From the NCBI GenBank assembly GCA_037447655.1, contig JBBHKE010002292.1:66767-130766 (forward strand): a stretch of 64,000 nucleotides of DNA. Reading direction: 5' to 3'. The translations under genes were made by a program, and so were the position numbers. The stretch comes from Zygnema cylindricum. Lineage: Eukaryota; Streptophyta; Zygnematophyceae; Zygnematales; Zygnemataceae. Shown here one piece after another: positions 30,301-39,969 of this stretch. Each line of letters starts with the position of its first letter. Position 1 is the stretch's first letter. The notes beneath the pieces were generated by a model. It saw only the letters and a program-made list of their open reading frames with translations. It did no database searches and was not told where the DNA came from.

Positions 30301-33300
30301 CGAGGACATGGTCAAAATACATAGAAATTGAAGGATTTGTAAATCAGCAATGACTGCGCATCCTATGGCACATCGACTGACTGGCGCCAAATTTTAGGCA
30401 AACGATTCTTGTTCACAAAGTGCCACGTCCACGACCCATCCTCCTTGTCATTCATATTTCGGTTTCACCGCTAGACACGCATGGATCACATGATCCACAG
30501 CACGACAATATCGGCAACTGAATAGAGTAGATTGTGGGGAGTGTGAGGACAGTTGTTAAAGAAAGGGCGACCCCTACCACATTGTGAAAGTTGTGTTTCA
30601 TTCCTCGTGAAATAACTTTGTCGTAAGCTGCGAAATGGTGGCACAGAATTGTTGAATGACAGAATGAGCTTCAAACCACTAAGAATTGCACTAATAACAT
30701 CTTCGACTGTGTTTGACATAGGGGAAGCAATGCAGGTGAGTTGGCCCGTAATATTAAATTTGTTGAATGACTTGTGGAACGGAATCAATAGGAATCTTCC
30801 AAATAGATGAGTTGTTGACAAAGGAGAAGCTCATTCGACGAAGAAAGCTTTCCGTAAGTCATAGACAGTACTGTCTAGGCATGATAAGAAGAAGTAGCGT
30901 GAAAAAAGATGCGGGAAAAATCAACAACTAGGTTAAGACGCAAACGTGTGTCTTCGTTGTGAGTGGACTAACACAGCTCAACCAAGGTAAGAGTTCCTCT
31001 CAGAAAAGTAACGACAAGACAAAAGGATTGAAAGGACAAAAGGGGCTCGACAACGATTCAAGATCCAAGCTAGGGGGCAAGATCCAAGCTAGGGGACAGG
31101 CTAAGGACCTAGGGGCTACAGTAAACGACAACCTACGACACCGGGGGCTACACTAGGGGACAGTGAAGGAAAACAAAAGGTAGGAGAATCATAGATCAAA
31201 ATACGAGAAGATTTTTTATAGTACAGGTAAGGCGAACAGAAAACAATAGCATGTAGCCTAATAGTAGCATTTAGCCTAATAGTAGCATGTAGCCTAATAT
31301 CAGAAACCTAGGTTTTAGGCTACATAAGAAAGAAATATAAAATTTGCATTACGCCAAACCTAAGACATAGGGTGCTCACAAGGGGACAATGTAGGAAACC
31401 GAGAGGTTGGAGAATCATAGATCAAAATCTGAGAATATTTCTAATCATACAGATGAGGCGAATAGAAAACAGCAATGCATTAACATGTAGTCAAATACCG
31501 GAATCCTATTTCCTAGGCTAAACGAGAGAAAAACTGATATCTTAGATTACGCCTAGCAGCCTGTAACATCTAACAGAGGCTATTTCCAACATTTCAAAAT
31601 TGTCTTCATCGTTTAACACATAAAGCCGCACATGGCTACGACCAAGATGTGGAAAGTCCACAAAACACAAGTTAGGACGGCCATGAGATCTTAAAACCAC
31701 TTTGTTGTGTTAAAAGTACAGACATAAATACAAAAAGAAACATTTTTATTACAATTCTAAATACTAGATGTAGAAACCTACACGTAGACAACTAATTAGT
31801 TTATTTCCCTTGAGCACTCTGAAAGTTTTCGAAAAGGTTGCAAGTGGTTCAACCTTTTCTAGTTCTTGGGGTCTTTTAGACTCACTCCCAAATCATTCTC
31901 AGGTTTGTTGGTAGAGAACTTGCCATAATAACAAAAAAATGACTTGACTTTCATTATTCGTTTTACAATACCAGTTTCAAAACTGAAATAATTCGTTTCA
32001 CAATACCAGTTTCAGCTTGATAAGAAGTCACTATGATCTTTCCCATGATCTATATGGGAGGCAGATAAAAAAGGCTATTTATGCTCTTGTACTGGTTTCC
32101 ATTGGGATAAGCTGATTTCTAGTGTTAAAGGTCGCGAGTGTTAGATACACCATCCTTTGCTAATAAAATTTAGAACATTCATTCCTTTGTGCAATATTTT
32201 GACCCAAAATCATAAAATAGTGTTAATAATATTAAAAAAAACACCAGACATGCACCTAACACCTTAAGGCCAAGGAAGTGGCATTTCTAACCTTTTTCTT
32301 TTCTTCACTTGTTGAGGCTAAGTCATTTTGAAGTCGAGAAGCTTGATCATCAGACGATGTAATGTCATCAAGATTGATAATGGGGATATCTTTACCATCC
32401 GCACTTTGATGATCCTACAACAAGAATATCGTATGCACACGAAGTGAGTGCTTGCAAGCACACAAAAAAGTCACATGCCCGTAAACCAAGAAAACAAGAT
32501 AAAACAGTGCATAGTAACAGCAACAAAAATAGCTTCTCAAACGATGGTCTTGCGGGACGGGTTCATGATGGTTATAGAAAGAATTAGGTTATGGTAACAT
32601 AAGAATAGGGAACATCTTCATTATTTGCAATTTGCACGTATCAATTAGACTTGCCCAAAAGTCTGTTAAACAGAAAACTAGTCTGCCTTCTAATAAGTTT
32701 TATCATCAGTTTTGCACAGCCAAACCATGATGATATATTATGCAAGTGTCTCAAGCCCTTAACCCGTTCACCATGTTTAGGCTCGAAAATTAAATTCATA
32801 AGAAGGTCACACCTGTACACCAAGACAATAGTTGATTGTTATGAAATATTCCTCCCTACAATAGAACATTTGATCGTAGCAAAAATCGGAGAGCTTGGAA
32901 AGCATGCAAAAAAATGTTTGGAGTGGGCTCAAATTTCCACACAGATGGACCACCGTCCATCCACCCTCCTAACTTAAACTTTATATGAAAATTGTGCAAC
33001 ATTTGATTCATGTTTCTTTTCTTTGTTCATTTTTTAACATGTGACACTCACCCTCCATCCACCCTCCTAACTTCAAGTTTATAGGAAAATTGGGCAACAT
33101 TTGGGTCATGTTTCTTTTCTTTGTTCGTTTTTTAACATGTGACACTCAAATTGTTTGCACCTACTGGTGAACGGTGAATCCTCTTGATATTTTTCTCCAC
33201 TTTCTTAATCTTCACCACCGTTTGTTCAACATACAGCTTCGTGGTAGTTGTTTTACGGGGACGAAGTTTAAGTCGATATCCCGTCACAACCGGAGGTGAT

Positions 33301-33320
33301 ATAGCTTTTTCACCTTCCAT
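11341..33320 (-). CDS. SUVH4: SUVH-type histone H3K9 methyltransferase (SRA-SET protein, KRYPTONITE-like)
   Basis: Exons in coding order: 33320-33165, 32414-32292, 29425-29081, 28929-28747, 28021-27964, 27193-27096, 26768-26595, 22663-22565, 17259-17161, 15796-15744, 15310-15222, 15070-14911, 14352-14247, 13915-13736, 13033-12788 and 11454-11341. The phases join into 760 codons plus TAA. The order is a basic and acidic N-terminal region, a linker with RRPDLKALTM, SRA, pre-SET, SET and post-SET. SUVH proteins bind methylated CpHpG DNA through SRA and methylate H3K9, which maintains CHG methylation and silences transposons in the nucleus. The C-terminus CHC-RTCRKRLY and the LTYDYGYE block match SUVH4 closely. 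A possible extra 33 bp exon (31918-31886, phase 0) is untested. The start ATG lies directly after tttcacttag, so an upstream exon or a 5'UTR intron remains possible. The 5' exons 1-3 are less certain than the rest. Confidence 0.88.
13136..13193 (-). repeat. Broken tandem copy of the 5' end of SUVH exon 15
   Basis: Rc 13187-13136 repeats the acceptor region and first codons of exon 15, again encoding KTDDVEKLSK against KTDDIEKLSK in the real exon. The acceptor gcag of the real exon reads acggg in the copy, so it has no AG at the matching place. The copy lies about 145 bp upstream, in intron 14. Confidence 0.8.
15744..28021 (-). CDS. SUVH exons 5-10: SRA (methyl-cytosine-reading) domain
   Basis: Spliced in order, the exons give VVGRIQGILPGDVFFSRVEL, then CISIVISGGYEDNQDYSEKV, VWYTGSGKNDLMGNRRQYDD with DQELKGGNLALM, METKNPIRVFRGYQNKG, VVECQKTKGQ...YVFKFLMQ, RMAGQPALTSDQ and VKFINGEGVPESVETCEG. 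This is the full SRA fold in the usual SUVH order. Introns of 5.3 kb (17260-22564) and 3.9 kb (22664-26594) split it; both hold transposons. Confidence 0.88.
16440..16880. mobile_element. Degraded member of the gatatatcg-rich MITE family 3
   Basis: The segment carries repeated cgatatatcg/tcgataaatcga motifs and ends in cctcgatacacaacactag, matching the right terminus of the copy at 19638-20453. The left end is not clear. Confidence 0.4.
17630..17905 (+). mobile_element. tRNA-derived SINE, copy 1
   Basis: It shares a layout with three other copies (17925, 21385 and 21645). A 5' part holds gataagatccc-ggtgcacccaagctcgatac, followed by a ctttctaagggtcccagg block, a B-box-like ggctcgagccataacc and a tail ccgggattctccac. 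The A box is weak in this copy. Confidence 0.5.
17925..18150 (+). mobile_element. tRNA-derived SINE, copy 2
   Basis: The copy begins near gagataggcaagatgtg and contains gggtgcacccacacttgata, an A-box-like gtggcgactttttagtgccc, the B-box-like aggtttgagccctagcc and the tail ttctccactctatccccaga. It is tandem with copy 1, about 295 bp on. Confidence 0.55.
18562..18697 (+). mobile_element. Ty1-copia gag remnant
   Basis: Translation gives NAIKYDGTSFIA, a stop, then KMIMRAYFTSKKLM. This matches the copia gag N-terminal block, in which a tryptophan is expected; here TGG has become TGA. Decayed flanking sequence to about 19440 may belong to the same element, but I cannot place its ends. Confidence 0.6.
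19638..20453. mobile_element. MITE family 3 (hAT-like) with gatatatcg-rich ends
   Basis: The left end agtgttgggtatcgagga is inverted at the right end as gatacccaacacta. The flanks gtaaatac and gtagatac look like an 8 bp target duplication with one change, which fits hAT-type insertion. The internal arms are rich in cgatatatcg. No transposase frame is present. Confidence 0.65.
20885..21145 (+). repeat. (CATA)n/(CATG)n microsatellite
   Basis: A long run of cata units is interspersed with catgcatg blocks. The His-Thr-Tyr-Ile and Cys-Met-Tyr-Val reading frames here are artefacts of the repeat. Confidence 0.97.
21385..21600 (-). mobile_element. tRNA-derived SINE, copy 3
   Basis: On the minus strand it reads gatatcggcaagatgtg near 21590, then cccacacttgtaaaaaacct, then the tRNA-like head ggtggccctgtggttagcgc (A box) at 21503-21484. 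The B box agttcgagcggc lies near 21455-21444, followed by a tail including gatccccagattttgag. Confidence 0.65.
21645..21850 (-). mobile_element. tRNA-derived SINE, copy 4
   Basis: The minus-strand head ggtggccttgtggttagcgc (21756-21737) is followed by the B-box-like atttgagccctggccggctc. The tail cacttttcccttccatggga is almost the same as in copy 3. The upstream part repeats the cccacact segment of the other copies. Confidence 0.65.
23595..24026 (-). repeat. 3' LTR of the copia element
   Basis: It shares long blocks with 25768-26164, including aggcaaaaaaagacaagtaa and aagtctaataaaccaagttt. It begins tgttgg on the minus strand and is about 35 bp longer than the 5' LTR because of an indel near 23800-23850. 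The inner ends are placed by similarity and do not show a canonical CA. Confidence 0.8.
25768..26164 (-). repeat. 5' LTR of the copia element
   Basis: On the minus strand it begins tgttggaattctcaattc and precedes the gag start. Divergence from the 3' LTR (substitutions and indels) shows that the insertion is not recent. I see no standard methionine-tRNA primer site after it. Confidence 0.8.
29578..29794. mobile_element. MITE family 1, well-preserved copy in SUVH intron 2
   Basis: The termini caccgtgtatggctattagt and actaatagcgatacacggtg are inverted, and TA dinucleotides flank both sides (29576-29577, 29795-29796). The arms extend through aaacatcttttctccgtaca. A TA duplication fits a Tc1/mariner-type mobiliser. 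Confidence 0.85.
30360..30830 (-). mobile_element. Ty1-copia gag fragment in SUVH intron 2
   Basis: Minus-strand frames give EDVISAILSGLKLILSFNNS, then a glycine/arginine-rich stretch and the zinc knuckle CRYCRAVDHVIHAC. Frameshifts separate the pieces. No LTRs were found around it. Confidence 0.6.
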
Positions 33321-33713
33321 CTAAGTGAAATAAAAGGAAAGGTCGTTAGCACTTTCTAACAACAAAAATTACAATATTATAATATATTGCGGGTATCCTT
33401 TGCAACCAAAAGATGTCATAAACCTTCCTTGTGCACAAAAAGTTAAGGCCCGTGGAATTTTTCCATTACATAAAAACAAAAGTGTTAGGATATTGGGCGA
33501 ATCGGCATCGGCCGAAATCGCGCCGTCAAATGAATTGTTCGGTTCGCGTCAGTCATGTTTTTGTTTCGTTTGGTACTGTACTTTTATGTCGGTTCGGTTT
33601 GGTGCGATCGGTATTTAATTATAAAAATCGGACGCTGGACGGTTTCGAGGAAATGTTGGTTCGCGAAGCGCGATTTGACGTCCGCGTAATATTTCATGTT
33701 CACGAAGTGTGAC

Positions 33714-34402
33714 CAGAGGTCGCAAACGGTCAACCGAAACCGTGACCGACCGTTAACCGACCGCCCGCGCCGGATCCGGAACGGATTCGGTTGCCAAATT
33801 TTGGGGGTCGGGCGGTTACGGTCGGTTGATTCACCAAGAAAAAAAAAACGGTCGGTTACGGTCGGTCAACCAAAAAACCAAAAAAAATGAAAATTTTGTA
33901 CTGTCCCTATAATCCAACATTCTTGTACTTTGTACTCTTTGGCATCGTGGAAGTACATGACATCATGATTAGCGTCGCAAATCTGGCACGGTACTGTAGT
34001 GAGCTATTCATTTCGAAAATCTTAGGGAATGCGACAAAGCGTCGCAAATCTGACACGGTAGTACAATATTTATTTCGCACATCTTAGGGAACGCGACAAA
34101 GCGTCGCAAATCTGACACTGTGGTAACACTATACATTTCGCAAATCTTAGGGAACGCGACAAATCGTAATTATTGGCTTATTCCGTCGTACATTGATTAA
34201 TTTTGTACTTTTTCGGTTACGGGCGGGCACGGTTAGTCGCTAAAAATCAAGATTCGGTTAATTTTTTTTTTCGTAAATGACGGTCGGTTAACGGTTAACA
34301 ATTTTGGAGCGTGACAAAACTCGGTCGGGCGTCGGTTAGATTTTGAAAAAAAAAATCGGTCGGTTTCGGGTATGATTTTTTTTTTGACTTTTGCGACCTC
34401 TG
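33714..34402. mobile_element. Non-autonomous element with CAGAGGTCGCAAA termini
   Basis: The left end cagaggtcgcaaa is inverted at the right end as tttgcgacctctg. Near both ends the motif cggtcggtta and its complement are repeated many times. The interior has three 70 bp repeats (33975-34165) containing gcgtcgcaaatctgacac. The ends suggest a hAT-type element, but no target duplication is visible. Confidence 0.6.
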
Positions 34403-35120
34403 CCCAACAGTATGAAGGAGAGGAGGTTTACTGTATCTTGGAATCTTGAATGGCGGACGATTCAGACTTCAGAACGTTGTTTTCGTTTGTACGGACAAAT
34501 CTTTGTACGTACGGTTCTAGCCAGGAAATCCACGCGAATAATCTCCGACAAACCGCTGTACTTTTGGCTATTATTCACTCAACTGTTTGTTTAGATTTGA
34601 TTCTATTGGATTTGTCGGCTCGATGTGAAGCCTTTTGTTTCGCGAATCGCGGTATATGCTCCCAATCTTGACTTGTACGGTATGGATATTTCTGAGATTT
34701 TCACAGAGGCCAATCAGGAATGACGAAATTGGGAACCGAAAGTTTAAACTTTCAAGTGAAGAGAAATGGACGATGGAAAAATGGAAACAGAAATAAGTAC
34801 GTTATTTTCGCACTATAAGGATACTACAGTAATTATGTACTTCATACCATTCAAACGTCATTTATGGTGACGACGCGAGGAAGTTCGTCGGTTCGACGAC
34901 GTAAAGGTTTGACTTATAGCATAGTTGTTCACGGCGATTAGTGCGAACGTCCCAATCGCGACGAATTATACGAAACGAACGCATCGAACCTTTTGAACAA
35001 ATCGTTAAAAATCGATAATGAATTTCTTTCCGTACTTTTTCGTACATGAAAAATGAAAAACATATACATATAGCGCAGTTTGCAAGTTTTTCCCGTTAAA
35101 TGAGCGGTAAAATATTAAAA

Positions 35121-36281
35121 GGGAATTGATCATGATATTGTTTCAACCGCTTAAATTTTTGCCGCGCTTGCGAACGTCGACCGTCATAATAAAATTAGCA
35201 ATTCACACGGCCGGCGAGCGTTTACGGTAACAAAACTGCCGCGACCACATGTAAATAAAATGGTTGCAGACAGTAACTTTTTGTCGTTATGTGAGCTCCA
35301 CGGTGAGAGCACTTAGCCGCAACTCGTAGCAGGATCGGTCGTACAAAGGTATTGCCGCTTTGTCGTACACATAAATTACTTCCGCGGACGAAAAAATCGC
35401 GTCACGCTATTACGAATCAACATACTTACATTGACAGCGAAATGTTAGGATATTGGGCGAATCGGCGTCGGCCGAAATCGTGCAGTCAAATTTTTGTTCA
35501 GTTCGCGTCAGTTATGTTTTGTTTCGTTCGGTACTGTACTTTTGTGTCGGTTCGGTTTGGTGCGAGCGCCGACCGGTATTCATTTGTTCGAGTCGCACGC
35601 TGGTCGATTGCGAGGTAATGTTCGTTCGCGAAGCGTGACGCGTTTTTTTCGTCCGCGGAAGTAATTTATGTGTAGGACAAAGCGACAATACTTTTGTACG
35701 GCCGATCTTGCTACGATCTTGTCATTGTAAGTATGTTGATTCGTAAATAGCGTGGCTCAATTTCGTCGCGCGTGACGACGCTCATTTTTTTCATTTAATT
35801 TTAAATGATATTTTTACGCCGGTTCGTTTTATTATAAAATTTTATTTCGTTTTGTGCGTTATAATATTTCCGTACGAGACTTATAGTACTTTCAGTTTCA
35901 ATAGGTTTCGTTTCACTTTGCGTCTAAGTTCACTATAACACTTAGACGATTCAATTTCAATTTTGCGGCTAAGTGCTCTCACCGTGGAGCTCACATAACG
36001 ACAAAAAGTTATTGTCTGCAACCATTTTATTTACATGTGGTCGCCACAGTTTTGTTACCGTAAACGCTCGCCGACCGTGTGAATTGCTGATTTTATTATG
36101 ACGGTCGACATTCGCAAGCGCGACAAAATTTTAACATGTTGAAACAATATTATGAAAGTTAAAGATGTCCAACCGATTGACCGTCAAATTTATTCTCAAC
36201 GGTACTTCAAACGTACGTATTTTGACAAATGACGTAAGTGACTGTGCACAACCAAAACAGTCACTGTCATGATCAATTCCC
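35121..36281. mobile_element. Foldback element, GGGAATTG family, copy 1
   Basis: Its long inverted arms begin gggaattgatcatga and end tcatgatcaattccc. Inner arm matches include ctaagtgctctcaccgtgga and its inverse. The left arm lacks about 120 bp present in the right arm. Flanks tattaaaa and ttttaaaa resemble an 8 bp target duplication with one change. The loop (35444-35640) repeats a 200 bp segment also found at 33483-33680. Confidence 0.75.
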
Positions 36282-36289
36282 TTTTAAAA

Positions 36290-37060
36290 TTGTTTAATTA
36301 CATATCACACTGCATGGCAGTAACGTATTCTCTTAATCAACTGGACGTGGAGTCGCCATCTTAGACATCGCGACATATGTGGCATACCCGAATTCGAACG
36401 TTCTCAAAGGTAAACTTTTATCAAATGTCATCTGTTAAAATTTTATCAAATTCCGTCTGTTAAAATTTTATCAAATTCCGTCTGTCTGAGCCTATCTGAC
36501 AGGCAGCCATTTACAATATTATATGGCGGCTTCATTAAAAAAAAATCGAAGAAGACGCCCGTACAAGTTTCAATCCTACCGCGCGAAATTAGTGTGATGT
36601 TCAACGTCTCTTTTCGAAAATGTCCGTACATTTTCGATGAAATAACGTATAAGTTCCGTGATATTTCAGTTCAGTTCACTGAACATAAAGTACCAATAAC
36701 TACGACGTATCCTTTTCTATAATTTCGTACAAAATCCGTAAAAAATGTACAGTTACCGTAATTTGTTCACAAGTTTCCGTAAAATTCTAGTTTCAGTTAA
36801 CAGTAGACGTTTTTTTGCGGTTTTTTCAAAAGCCACGAATTATACGTTTCAATCGTAAAAATTTAAAAAATCGCGCGATTTGAACAACTATGACTCATAG
36901 TTATAACAATATACAATGCTGTATAATACAAAGTATTTTACTCATTAGACTATTAAACTATATTAAATTCGTATTTTTTCCTCAATAACAATATTATCTT
37001 TTTGCAAAATTTAAATAAGTGGTCAAAATGCAAATTATAAGTATCAGTAATGAAAATCCA
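36290..37060. other. AT-rich spacer, nothing recognised
   Basis: Only a short tandem repeat (tcaaattccgtctgttaaaa type, 36415-36490) is visible. No conserved coding or RNA signal was seen. Confidence 0.5.
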
Positions 37061-37062
37061 AT

Positions 37063-37350
37063 CTATAAGGGTACGTCCCCATGTATTAAAGTATCTACTT
37101 TTCTCTGTCTTTTTGCCCAAGAAACTAGGGAGCTTTGACAAAAACTCTTGGCGTACGAGAAATCATTTTTACCAAAGTAGAGTAAAAGTCAATTCATACT
37201 TTGGATGTACGGCGTGTTTGTCGTCATGTGAACGCATTTTGGCGTTTTCCCCTTTTCGACCCCCGGGCAAGAGAATCCAGCCCAAAAAAAAACTTCATCC
37301 AAAATCACCTCGAGGGGGTGATTTTAGTTCAAGTACCGCCCAAACAGCGA
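37063..37350 (+). repeat. Partial copy of the GGGTACGTCCCC-ended element
   Basis: It matches the start of the element at 43964 base for base over most of 285 bp, from gggtacgtccccatgtatta to aagtaccgcccaaaca, then diverges into purine-rich sequence. No right terminus is present. Confidence 0.75.
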
Positions 37351-37922
37351 AAGAGAGAGCGACATGGAAGAAAACGCCAAGGGATGCTCTTTCAAAGATG
37401 ACAGGGAGAGAGATAACGAAAGAAAGAAAAATTAGGGAGAGAGAAAAGGAAAGAAAGGGAAAGAGGAAGAGAAAGAGAGGAATAAAAGGAGGGATAAATG
37501 ACTAAGGAAAGGGCTTTGAAAATTGAAAGATGTGTATATCACAAGTAACTGGCGGCAAGTTATAAAATTTCAAACTTTAAGTTTTGACGCTTGGTTCAAG
37601 GTTCAAAGAATTTCAAACGTCACAGCTTAATCAAAAGTTCGAAAGCCTTCATTGGTTTTGTCGCACGCATTTGAAATGAGAATCGCATGCGTCCTATTGG
37701 TTCGGCGCAAACGCCGCATTTCAAGCTTTGTTACAGGATTGTACCTTTCACGTACACAATAGCACTTTTAAAACTTTGATAGTGTTGTACACTTGTACTG
37801 TTGTACTTTCTACGTATACAATGGCAACACTTTCTACGTATACAATGGTAAAAAACTGGTCGAAAAACGATTTAACTGCCAGCTTGTTAAACATGTATAC
37901 TGTTAAATGCTCGTCATTACTA

Positions 37923-38461
37923 CACCGCGCATCGTTATTAGTGTCAACGACACTAATTTGGGTTCTTAAAATTTTGATTTTTTTCCTCAAATAGGATACA
38001 TAATTTTAATTTTTCCTTGACGTTAATTAAGGTACCGTACAAAATAGCGTAAAGGACGAATTACAAAAATATCTAAATAGTGTGGTGTACGGTCGATGTC
38101 AGACCGTACATAAATGTACCTTTTCAAGTGAAAAATTTACAAAAAATGAGTTAAATCAGACGCGCACGCATAGGATCGTGCGCTAAAAAAACGGGATTAT
38201 TCTGACACGTAAATTAGTCTTACATGTACGGATGTTTAAATTTCACGAAGGCGTACGATTTTTAAAATATTGTACGGATACATATATTAATGTATATTAC
38301 CGTACGACGAATATTCCATTTTTGCTGTTCCCAAATTAGCATAAACGCCGAAATTAGAATACACCTTTTTTTTTTTTTTTTTTTAATTCTTAATTAGCGT
38401 CAATGACGGTATATTTAATTCCACACTATTGAAGCTTTGACACTAATAACGATGCGCGGTG
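37923..38461. mobile_element. MITE family 2, copy 1
   Basis: The termini caccgcgcatcgttattagt and actaataacgatgcgcggtg are inverted and flanked by TA. The body is close to identical to 44823-45354. The terminal 25 bp resemble those of MITE family 1. Confidence 0.85.
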
Positions 38462-38499
38462 TACTTTAGTGTTGATAACCACTAATAACCACTAATTTT

Positions 38500-38820
38500 A
38501 GCTTTTGCCATCGTTCTCGCTTTTCGCGTCGCTTTTCCCTATCACTTCCCTCTCCCTTTCTTTCTCCCTCTACCTTATTTTAACCCTTTCCCTTTCCTCC
38601 TCCTCTCCCTATTTCTTTCCTTTCCTCTCTCCTCTCCCTTATTTTTGCTCTCTCGTTTCTCCCTTATTTGAGCCGTCTCCCTCTCCCTTCCTTTTCCCAT
38701 CTCACTTATTTTTACCCTCTCCTTTTCCCTTCCTTCCTCCTTCCATCCTTCCGTCTTTCCCTCTTCCTTCCTTCCTCCTTTTCTTTCTTTCCTTTCCTCC
38801 TTCCATTTGCCCTTCCTATG
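38500..38820 (+). repeat. Pyrimidine-rich tract
   Basis: The plus strand is almost only C and T, with ccttcctt and ctctccct motifs. Ser/Phe/Pro-rich frames across it are not credible genes. Confidence 0.85.
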
Positions 38821-38829
38821 TGTGATTTT

Positions 38830-39960
38830 TTTTTAGCAATTGATTTTGATGTATGAGACTTGGAGGGCAGCGATCTTGTTGGGTTTGAGATCCATGTAAG
38901 GGAGAGCGATAGATACAAAGTAAGGTTTGCTGTTTGTAACATGGGGGATGGGAGTTGGGTCGAAGTTATCATACCACAAAATAAGGATTTATTGTATAAT
39001 TTCAATGTTCTTATCAATGAAACTAACTGGTTCTTTTAATGAAACTTTTTTTGGTTGTGTTTCGTACAACCACTTTCTACAACCTCTTTTTTCACCCTCC
39101 CTCCAACTTTGATTTGGGAAATTGTGGATTTTAAGTATATCATCCCACATTCCTTCCCTCCTAAGATTTTTGCCATGCCTCCATCCTTCATTCCTTTCCC
39201 TCCAAAGCCGAGGTTAAGATATTCGATTTTTTCTTCTATGGTCTTTCTAAACCCCTATCGGCTTTACTTTTCTTTTTTTGTTTAGTTATTCTTCGCCTTC
39301 CTCCATCTTCCATTCCCCTCACTTTTACCTCTGTCCTTTCTCCATAAAATAACTTTCCGTATTTTATTTTAATTTCCCCCCACACCCTCCGCCACACACA
39401 CACACATTTTTTCGTTTGGATCTTTTTCTCACTTTTTGAAGAAAATATGATAATGTTGAGCCAATTCAAAGAACATAACCACAATTGAAAACAAAACTTA
39501 TTAAATTCCATTGAAACTTAAAACACATTGTAAACAATTACTATTATCTGCGCCCGAACGTAGGAAGGGGCCTTGAAGTTAAAAACACTTAACCTATAAA
39601 ATCACTTAATTTATAATTCACCTCAACCATACCTCTAATTAAACCACCATAAAGAAAATATCACTGAAACAAATAACCCATCCTAAAATTTTGAAATCCA
39701 TACCCCTTTCCACATCGAACTCTAGATCACAATTACAAAATTACTTTTTCCTTCAACGTGTAAAAAGAACCCAACGCAATCGCATCGAGGTGATCCATCC
39801 ACTCTTATCTCAAGTTTCATTAACTTATCGAATGGAATCTGATGCCTACGACATAAGAAGTGAAAGCGAAATTTGGTTAAAAAGAGATTTTTTTTAAAAG
39901 ATATTAATAATAACCCGGGTTTAACACTCGAATGTGATTACAAGGAGATTGAGGGAGAGA
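38830..39960. other. Spacer between two low-complexity tracts
   Basis: I see no exon, RNA gene or clear transposon end here. A short (CA) run lies at 39393-39405. Confidence 0.45.
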
Positions 39961-39969
39961 CAAAAGACA

